A DNA stretch of 64,000 nt from Kingdonia uniflora. Lineage: Eukaryota; Streptophyta; Magnoliopsida; Ranunculales; Circaeasteraceae. This document shows positions 55,183 to 64,000 of the stretch, piece by piece. The position numbers and the translations under genes are program-made. Each line of letters starts with the position of its first letter. Positions within the stretch are counted from its first letter, which is position 1. The stretch spans positions 186,001 through 250,000 of the forward strand of contig JACGCM010000376.1 in the NCBI GenBank assembly GCA_014058105.1, in the 5' to 3' direction. A model generated the notes under the pieces. The model had not been told where the DNA came from. It saw only the letters and a program-made list of their open reading frames with translations, and searched no databases.

Positions 55183-58100
55183 TTAAGCATCATTGTCCTC
55201 TTCACTTTTCAAGGAGTCGTCTTCTTCATTTTCATTTTCTGAGAAGTGGTCTTCTTCATTTTCAGAGTCATCCTCTCCACTTACTTCTAACAATCCATCA
55301 AGATCAGCACGAGAACCCTTTTCATTGCTATCCATTATCTCATCCTCTGTATTGTCAGACACGGTTCCTTCGTCCGAATCAGAAGTGAGCATTACCTGGT
55401 CATTGGAAGTGTTGGGGGAAGATTTTTTCCTCAGCTTATTTGTCTCAGGATGACTTGGTAGTCTAGAACTACGTCGTAAACCTGTAATATCTTTTTCTAC
55501 AAGAGCCTTCCGTTTCTGAGAACCTCGTGTCAGACGTCTCACGTTTCCAGCGTTGTTGTTTTCCTTCTCAGAATCATCCGAGATTGATTCATTCTCATCA
55601 TCTTTGTTATCATCTTCATCACCTTTGCCATAATAATCAGCATCATCACTGTCATCGCCGCCACCAGCGCCCCTGAGCTTATTATCTTCATTGAAGTCAT
55701 CTTTTTTAGCATCACTTTCTATGAGGCCATTGTTTTCAAAGACACCGTTAAACACAATGCCCTTTCCTTCACCTTCACGGTTCTTGTCATGAGTAGTCTT
55801 CCTTCTCCTGATTTACAATTAAAGCCTTTTGTTAGCAGTCTTCTAAATATCTACGAATTAAATCAGACTTTTTAAATCTTCCCAAGAATCGAATAAAATT
55901 AGATTAATTATACATTACACAAAAAAATTATAGTTTGCAAGCAGGCTGCAATATTATCTTAACAAATCAGCTAATATTTTTTTTCAAAGTTTCATGCACC
56001 AGGAAAGATCCATTTTCCTATCTCTCTTGGCAAATTTATAGTTGAGTTTAACTGCATTGAACCTTTTGTTTGAGGATGCCCTCGTCAGTCCTGCACGTCA
56101 TTCTATCTACACCAATTTGGAGTTTTGATCCATCCAGATGTAAAAAAAACCAATTTTCTTGTGGATCGCCACACAAAAAGCTCGGAGTTAGGTGATGATA
56201 TATATAGTGTATCATTTTATTTTATTTTTTGATAAGATGAAAATAATTTATTGATCAACTCAAAATAGAAATTTTCTAAGGTGGAAAGAATACAACCCGA
56301 AAGCAAGGAAAGAAAAGTAATATAAAAGGCTTATGACATCAAGTCAATCCGCTATAACTAATTCCTTCCATCACACCACATGGTCTTCAAACCTCACTCC
56401 CTCAGATGAATGGATGATAATTGCTTAAACATAAAGATCCCGCGTTATAATGTTCCATGTGTAAGGTCACCAAGGGATGTAATTAGACATCTATACGTTT
56501 AGGTGATACAAAATATGCCAAATGAAACATAATAAGAGGATGTGAGGGTACCCTTAAACCAAAAAAGGTGAGGAAGTATTTTGCTTATAATCATCAGAGA
56601 AAAAAAGTATTAAGTTGAATAGAACTTACGTGTCTAACTGTATAACTTTGCCTTCGTCAATAGCTTCGTCAATACTTCGATCAAAATCATCTGCAAGTCA
56701 ACACCAAATTTAGAAGAAACTGCATTACAGGGATATAAAGGAAAATGTAGCAAAACTTGAAAGGATCAAAACAATTTGAAAGAATTAGTTTTCTTCCTTT
56801 ATCTTTTTTTTTTTCAGTAAATATTTTCCAATAAATCTTTGACTTGCATGGAATCAAACATTGAAGACTTAATGTAGTTAGATGATGTGGGTGAAATCGA
56901 TCTTGGTGTTCAGCTTTTCTTCAGTTGTACTAAGTTTGTTTCGTTTTCGAGGGTAACACAATTTACACACCACTCAAAAAAAAGTCTCTGAAAAGTAACA
57001 TCTAATCTGAAGGTAAAACAGAAAGAAAAAGGTAAAACTGGAGTCGACAAAATTGCATCAAAGTAACTGCTCAGGAAACATATATTCCTGATTTTTTTAT
57101 TTTTTTTGAGAATGCAAGTCTTGTGAAAAGTATTCCTGAATTTCTCAACCAACATTTGTTTTAATTCTACTCAGGGTAACAACGACACTTCACTTTTAAA
57201 AGATAAAAAAGTGTCCGACACCTCGACACTCGGACACGTGTGTCCAAATACAAGGTACTTTTCTATTTTCTGCCGTTTCCGAGACCCCTTACCCATGTCG
57301 AACACCGAAACCCATATCCGTGTTGTTATTACCTAGATTCAACTTATTTGACACGTATTCCTGCATTTCCAAAAGGACCACTCTTGCAGAAAGGGTAGAA
57401 TCCGAAAGAGATTGTCGTCCAACACTATTCTTAAAGGCCGTGCTGTGCGTTATCAAAAGTTACAGAAATCATCACAAAAGACCAATTTCAGACATGATCT
57501 CATGAAAATAGAAACGCAACAAAAGATGATATATATACTCCTCATTTGTCTCACAGAAGAATAATGTCCTCACGTCTATATGCTTCTTTAAGCTAATCAC
57601 GAGTAAACGAGTGACCCAAATCATGCCCAAAAAACCAACCATTACTCGTTCAATCCCCTCCTTGACTCCAAAAATCTTCCATAAATAGAGTGAACCATGA
57701 ACACACCATCTTAACCTACGTCACCTGTCACCTGTCACGAACGCTGATTGTGTCTTTGCACCAATAAAGAATAGGTCCAGCTCCTCAATAATCTGTGTCC
57801 CACAATAGATATAGATCCCCAACCAACTACATCCACATCCCTAGCGTTAATATCCACAACCAAATGAAATTCTGGTGCGGGTCAAACCTAACCCCAGTTT
57901 CCTCTTCGGAAAAAAAAATCCACAACCCTCTACTAAGGCACTTTTTCACACCAAACACTAAGCAAAAACTGAATCAAATCCACAGAACCCCATTAAAATT
58001 CAATTCCTACCTGAACTGAGAGTCTCTGTCTCAATATTCAGTAAATGCAACCAGTACGTAATTCCCAACTTCCAAGAGTACCGAACGCAAATATTCGTCC

Positions 58101-61100
58101 CACATAAGATCTAAAGCACATCAGTCCATATTAACATCTTTATCTATGAATTAAATTTCCAAAACCACTTGTTCTGTATAAATGTGCATTCATTCCCAAA
58201 TATACAAGTAAAATTGATAATATAACCTTAACAAACTTATACTCCTCTAGTAAAAATTCAACACCACAGCACTCCCCCATAAAGAAAGCCACCTTCGACG
58301 GGATCTTTCGTCCACATTAAAAACCATAAACCCCAATAGCTGGCATTTCTTACAAACACCAGACCATGTATATAGTTACCCTAATAAATGCTTAACCCAA
58401 GAATGAGATTCCTCTCTTCACTCCTACAATTGTGCAATTGTGTAAGACTTCGATACATGTGACCTCTTACAAACGTTAACTTCTACTAGAAATCATCATG
58501 ATGTCGGAAATTTTTCACTTGTACACAAAACATTCATACTTCACTAGTATCATCACACATAGATTTCCTAGAGAGAGAATGTTTTAGTGTTGACTAGTTC
58601 TTGAGATAAAATAGAACCTGCTACAAGTTTGTACCTGTAATGGAATTGCAAAAAAAAATACATAAAGAGAGATATTATACCAAATGTGTAACTGACAGGT
58701 TTACGGTCACGACAAGAACGTGTTCTCGCCGCTTGATAAGAATTCAGACAACTAGTTAAACGCACTGCTTGCCTTTGTTGCTTTTTAAGTGCCCTTTCTT
58801 TTTTCTGTTGCAAAGCAATGATATAGAGAACTGAGTACAACAAATATGAATACCTAATAAGGTGTGAAGTTATAAACACAGAAGAAGCGTATGAACGAGT
58901 ATAAATGTACTGAAAACGTACATTATATTATAAATAGCACTTTTGATCACTAAAAATAACTTCAGGTCATTAATACGCAAATAAAGAAAAATAATTCTAG
59001 TATTTGAGGTGCAGAAAAGGTTTTGGCAGATATACATATATCCAAGTAATGCACAAGTTTAATATGCTTTCACATAAAGAAAGGTAAATTTGCGTATTAC
59101 ACCTGAACTCTACATCAAATAGATAACTGGAAATGAATGAAATATGCAAAGTTCACCTTCTGAATTTCCTCGAGAACAGGTATTATTTCAGTATCAACCA
59201 TCTTCATAATGTCAGCTCCCACCGGAATTTTGTTACAAGAGAATTTCTCCTGAATTTCCAGATGAAAATAGAAATTAAGGCTACATATCATCAGAAAGGT
59301 TACATTTACTTACATGTGTACTTACAGATATTTGCTGAAACTCCTCGAGGTTAGTTGCAAGAGTTTCCCATTGATAACTGTTTGTTGGTTGTGTCAAGCG
59401 CCCTTTCCCTTTCATCTTCACGAACTCAACCTTAGTTATTTCCTTGTATAATCTATGGCCAATAGTTGAATCTCCATCATACCTTGAAATAAGTAAATGA
59501 AAAGAATCAATGCATCTAATGCTAGTAACTTCATGAAGATAAAAAAAAGAGAAAAATTGTGTACCAGTAAGCAGTTCCTTTTTTATCTTCTCCCGTACTC
59601 TCTTTGCGGAAAACAGAAACTTCAGTTCCTTCTTTAATTGCATCATTAACATATCTAATGGCATCATTTTGCTGTGATCAAAAGATGATGAAACATCAGT
59701 CTATTGGTTCGCTCAACACTGTCCCAAATTTCTCTGGAACACTATAGGAAGAATGCCTAGGTAAAAGTAAAACTTATCAAAGGAAACATCAGTCTATTGG
59801 TCACTGGCATCATTAACATTAGGGCGGCAAATATATTTAAAATGCTTCATAAATAGAAGAAACACTTTAGGAAGACAGCCTAGGTAAAACAACTCTATAA
59901 GGGATGACATTAATTCATTGCCGAAAGTTAGCAACAAAGGTAATCACCAAAGGAAAAAGAGATTTCTTTCCAAAAATATCAATAATTCATTCATAACCGC
60001 AGGCCTCCTTAAAGTATCTGTTTGTTTGGTTGAAAATAACCAAATCCATGGTTCACTCATAAAATATGTCACCCAGGCATCCATCTTACTGTTGCACACT
60101 ACAGTAATAAGTTCATGACAATGTGCCATAAGATTTACGAAAGATGGTCAACAAACAAAGAGAACTCTTGCAACAACCTCAATTGGTTTATTACTACTCG
60201 CTTGAACATCGTCATAAGTCTTTCCAGGAATCAGAAAAGAATCTCCAATTGTACAACTGGATTCTACAGACATAATTTCCTAATAACTAGCCATAAGCAT
60301 CCTTAAATAAATAAAAAGAACTATCAACTAGATAAATTAATTAATTAATTAAGGAGTACACTTGCATGAGTAATAGTCCCACATTGGGTAGGATCCTATT
60401 CAGAGTAAGATTCATTTTAGGCTTGCACTCTTACTTAGCACCAAGGACCTTTTGTGGAACAAACAAAACCCCACGCTTCTATGTATGAGGTAATACAGTT
60501 TGAAAAATATCGAAATTGAGTGGGTGCGCTACAAATAGTAGTCTAGCTGAGGACAGCTCATTCCTAAGCTGATGGGACTGTAATACACTCACATCCCATA
60601 GGAAGCCATTCGGAGTAAGATACATTCATGTGTAGGCAAATGTACTCCCACTTAGTAGTTAGCACCGATGCCTTTTCTGGGGCAAACAAAACCGAACACC
60701 TCCATGTGGGCGGTAGTTAAGTAGGGACGGTGGAGCAAGGCGCTATTGATCGTGAAATTAATTGCTTAACCTTGTAACCTGTGTGGATAGTGCTAATGCT
60801 TAAGTGGGGAGCTACAAATGGTATCAATGCCGAGAAAGCTAATTCCTAAGATGGGGTAGCAATAGTCCAACATAGGGTAGAATCTCGCCAGTAGATAAAT
60901 TTATATGTAGGCATGTACTCCCACTTAACATCGAGGCCTTTGTGGGACATACAAAAGCACACACATCTTGGTAAGGTGGTCAAGTGGGGACAGTATCAAT
61001 GCTGGAGTGGGGCGCTTAGTTGAAAATATAGAGGCCAAAGCACCCAAACGAGGCATGATTGTAGCTAAGGCCATGGGAGAGCGGACCTTTTGTCATATTG

Positions 61101-62674
61101 TTAGAGACTTGTTACAGCTTTTGATGAAAAGACGGCTGATCAATCTTGGGGAGCCCTTTTTGTTGCCCTAACTTTCTTCATCATGCTTCTCTTTTTGTGA
61201 ACTTTTCTTTTAGTTATATTACTAAAAATAGTAATTTTGGTGCTTACGTGCTTGTTACTTCGGTTGTTTATCCCATCCCTTTTGCTGCAATTCTCCCACC
61301 ATGACGTATCATCATTGTCCTTGGATCAAAATGAATTCTTATCTTCCTACTTTCCTAAGACTTCTAAACTGCCTAATTAGGACTCTAAAAAGAAACAACT
61401 TTAAATGTTCCATAAATAGAAGAAACACTACAAGAATGCTCCCTAAATAACCCAACTGAAAGGGACTTGCTAAAACCTGAAACTCTCAAATCTCTTTAAA
61501 TATAAAATCATAATTACTAAAATAGAACCTCTTTTAATATCACGAAGACCAGTTTATTGACATAAATTTTAGTCCTACAAATTTTTGTAGAATGAATTTT
61601 TGGAGGATGCTGACAATAGCTTAGAGCGTGAGCCTAATAAAGTGCCCCTCAAATTTAAATGTGTTTGGATACCTTAGCTAGGTACTTTATTGGTTATCTA
61701 TAGACAAACCCTTCATAAATTTTTGTAACATATGCCACCTTTATAGTTGAGATATAGAATTGCTGTAACATTTTCTTACAAATTATTAATTTATTCTCCA
61801 CTAAGAAGTTGGAATCGATGCTTTCTATTAATATAGGGTTATAGAGGTTATTGACTAATATATAGTAAGGTTACTAAGGTATGCAGGTTTACTGAACTAA
61901 TAGAAATTCCAAATTTACTACAAACAGTAATTTCAGATAATTACCCAAACTACTGAAAATGAAATTTAGAACCAAAGTACTATCGAAGATCCTTTACTCT
62001 AGTGGGTATGGCTAAAATCAAACCCAAATGGCGCTTATGTGATTAATAACCCATCACTTTCCTCCATTTAAACTAAGATTGCTCCCTGTAGGTTTTGAGA
62101 TGTTCCAAATTCAAATTCATAGTTTTCACCATTAAAATTTTCCCAAACCTATGCCAAATAACAGCTAAAGCCTGAAGTTCTGACTAGGCTCTCAAGTAAA
62201 TATTCTTGCAATAAATTTTCAAAAACCACTGAAAACATAAACACCAAGACAAAGGGCAGTTGATTTACAAAGGCACGGAGTTCACAAAGTGCTTTTAGAA
62301 TCTGCAAACGAGCTGTTGGATCAAGTTCTTTGTATCTAAGAATCTCCTCTCTGCACAATAACAAAAGCACAAGGTGTAATGCCCTTGACTTGCAATCATA
62401 GGTACGACTACAAATAAATCATCAATAAAACTAAGAAACACTCAAGATATACCCAGGGTTTGCAATAAGTGGATTCTCCCCTTCTGCAAGCTGCATTGAA
62501 AAGCCAGTTTAAATCACAAAAACAATTCCACTTTCCAAAATGTTAAAATCATCTGCAATTTTTCAGAAAACTTTAATGATGACCTACCCATTTCCACCAA
62601 TCAGAAAGCTTCTTACGGACTAATGGCACCCAAGCATCAGTACCAGGCAGAACTTTGCTTACAGGTGGTATTCC
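55183..62674 (-). CDS. DDT/WHIM-domain chromatin-type protein, nine 3' exons (5' end outside window)
   Basis: Exons in order of transcription: 62674-62588, 62490-62453, 62350-62269, 59671-59565, 59482-59326, 59249-59157, 58804-58681, 56690-56630 and 55807-55183, in phase throughout, giving 457 residues in the window. Seen: GIPPVSKVLPGTDAWV and KLSDWWKW; RYKELDPTARLQILKALCELRA (end of a DDT-type region); TAYWYDGDSTIGHRLYKE (WHIM-type motif); QWETLATNLEEF; KKERALKKQQR; RSCRDRKPVSYTFDDFDRSIDEAI; and a long acidic Asp/Glu/Ser/Asn-rich tail with basic patches (RRSSRL, LRKKSS). This matches plant DDT-related proteins of the DDR4 type, presumed nuclear partners of ISWI-like remodelers. The first exons are not found before 64000, so the gene starts outside. 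Two introns (59672-62268 and 56691-58680) exceed 1.9 kb. Confidence 0.88.
59690..59905. repeat. Local duplication of about 110 bp in an intron of the DDT/WHIM gene
   Basis: The blocks AAACATCAGTCTATTGGT, ATAGAAGAA/ACACTATAGGAAGA and CCTAGGTAAAA occur twice in the same order (from about 59690 and about 59788). Part of the second copy also repeats GGCATCATTAACAT of the adjacent exon. Confidence 0.6.
60365..61010. repeat. Three imperfect copies of a 'GTCCCACATTGGG' repeat in a DDT/WHIM intron
   Basis: Copies near 60368, 60585 and 60855 share AGTCCCACATTGGGTAGGATC-like starts, GTACTCCCACTTAG, CACCAAGGCCTTTTGTGG, GGACAAACAAAACC and AAGTGGGGACRGT blocks. Each is followed by a second shared part (GCTAATTCCTAAG). 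A related opening (ATAGTCCCACATCGGGT) also lies at about 214-232. It is non-coding; the family is not identified. Confidence 0.65.
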
Positions 62675-62833
62675 CTGGCAAACATTCACATACTGTAAGT
62701 TAGTGTCTAAACAAAATAGCTATTATTTGTATATTATCATTATGTGTGGCATACCTATGTTAAGAAAGAGAAAAATAGCATAAGGGGCTAGATAACAACT
62801 AAAGACTTCTTCCCTAACTCAAAACAAAGTTGT

Positions 62834-63230
62834 TCAGAGATGACCTTGAAAGGCATGATAGTCAAGATTATCAAGAATTATCTCATCAATGGCAACTGCT
62901 TTGTTCAGAAAAAAAATTAAAGAAGAACTTGTATTGTACTCATTCACAACATGACGACACCCACCCCACTGCAGATGGAAGTAGTTCCCATTATTTGTGC
63001 CCACTTTGCCTTTAAAAGCATCACACGTGCTGTTCTTGACAGAACCAACAATTTTGACACACAACACCAACCAACCTTGAAGAACCCAAGCGAATGAGAC
63101 CACAAACTCAGTGAAAGGAAGCAACGAAGAAACAAACGATTGACTGATTCCATCTCATCATTGTAGCATTTGCACGAACTGGGAACACCATTACCTTTCC
63201 ACCACATGTCAATTCTAGTATGACACATAA
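62834..63230 (-). pseudogene. LINE reverse-transcriptase zinc-binding remnant
   Basis: The minus strand encodes DMWWKGNGVPSSCKCYNDEMESVNRLFLRC followed by SLWSHSLGF (63210-63080). This is the arrangement of the zinc-binding region found after RT in plant LINE ORF2 (P..C..C...E....LF..C.....W). It lies in the most upstream intron visible of the DDT/WHIM gene. Neighbouring frames are fragmentary. Confidence 0.6.
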
Positions 63231-64000
63231 AAGAAGATTTTTAGGCCAAAACAAATCATCTGGCCTAGATAAAACCAAATGCACATAAAACAACTGAACA
63301 TACATCCTTGTATGACACATGCATCTCCAGCAAACAATTTGATAGTAAAAAATTTCAGTAAACGTCAAAAGACCCCCTCTCATGTATCAACTATCTCCAA
63401 TCATTAGCATTCTTGCAAAGATGCATATCTCAAACTCGACCATCAGTCCCTGCTTATTATTAAGGCATTCCCGATAGGAGTCAGGAACTGTATAGGGAAG
63501 TAAATAATCCCACATCCGTTTCTTGGTCTGAAGTCAATGTCATCGTATGATAACCCACATAACTTAAAAATGCTCCCGATACTCATCTCTGAACAGTAAG
63601 ATACCTACACTGACACTCAGACAATTCATAGATGTGAGACATTTGTCTATAAATATATTCCTATGTTCATCTTTGTATATTGCTCGTTCATTAGCTTAGT
63701 GAATTTCATTCATATGCATAGATATAGGATTAATATATTGTGAGAAATCTTACCACGAAAAGTTTGTAGTAAAGAGTTTTACTGCATTTTTTTGTTTATG
63801 GTATCAAAATAAAAAAATTATGACATGATACTCACCCTAGTAAAACCGAGATATTGTTCATGGTATCAAAATAAAAAAATTTATTACTTGTATTTTGAGT
63901 CCTAGATTTTGGGAAATGAAACTTCATACACCAGTTTCTCGCACCAGTATTTGTGCCTATATTTGTATCTAGAGTTCTACACAGTACAAGTCAACACAAA
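63231..64000. other. Intron or upstream sequence of the DDT/WHIM gene
   Basis: No exon of the gene was recognised. A short direct repeat, ATGGTATCAAAATAAAAAAATT, occurs near 63798 and 63859. Confidence 0.5.

Noticed and set aside
55193..55453. Plus-strand Ser-rich frame of 86 codons
   Set aside because: It is the reverse of the acidic Glu/Asp-rich tail of the DDT/WHIM protein.

Overview
This is a 64 kb piece of a eudicot plant nuclear genome. The evidence is AT-rich intergenic DNA, spliced genes with GT-AG introns of plant type, a nuclear tRNA-Leu(CAA) gene, plant-only families (CYP72A P450, OVATE family protein, papain-type protease of the senescence-associated kind) and many Ty1/copia and Ty3/gypsy LTR retrotransposons nested in one another. 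Nothing bacterial, organellar or CRISPR-like is present. The species cannot be fixed from the sequence.

Layout. 1-2562: a short minisatellite, then a copia remnant with one LTR. 2563-18225: a papain-like cysteine protease pseudogene (minus strand) split by two insertions: a solo LTR (2830-3411, target duplication CATTC) and a 13.9 kb Tat-type Ty3/gypsy element (4099-17977, target duplication GTTAA). The big element carries degraded gag-pol on the plus strand, a tandem-repeat block after pol, and a long antisense, apparently spliced, coiled-coil gene region before its 3' LTR. 19119-about 22790: a deleted copia element. 22890-23131: a MITE just upstream of a nine-exon cytosolic aldehyde dehydrogenase gene (23279-27178), which has two one-base frameshifts. 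27409-27876: a tandem duplication ending in an intact tRNA-Leu(CAA). 28129-29665: a copia fragment. 30577-36528: an apparently intact five-exon CYP72A-type P450 (521 aa), with a PIF/Harbinger-like MITE in its promoter and repeats in its 3.9 kb third intron. 36595-38902: a non-coding short-LTR retroelement close behind the P450 stop codon. 39279-40525: a 5'-truncated LINE with a target duplication. 40570-40987: a duplicated P450 promoter and exon-1 fragment, cut by a Harbinger transposase relic, itself followed by a copia fragment (to 43960). 45404-46605: the 5' end of another gypsy element. 46606-52249: a 5.6 kb copia element with both LTRs and all domains, but broken frames. 53006-53052: a tRNA-Leu half. 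53371-54201: an intronless OVATE family protein gene. 55183-62674 and beyond: nine 3' exons of a DDT/WHIM-type chromatin protein gene on the minus strand, whose 5' end lies outside the window.

Four host protein genes and one tRNA look real or recently real (ALDH, CYP72A, OFP, the DDT/WHIM gene, tRNA-Leu). They show no common pathway. The history of the window is repeated transposon insertion into and next to host genes. Several insertions can be read exactly because target-site duplications, or an empty site in a duplicated copy, are preserved.
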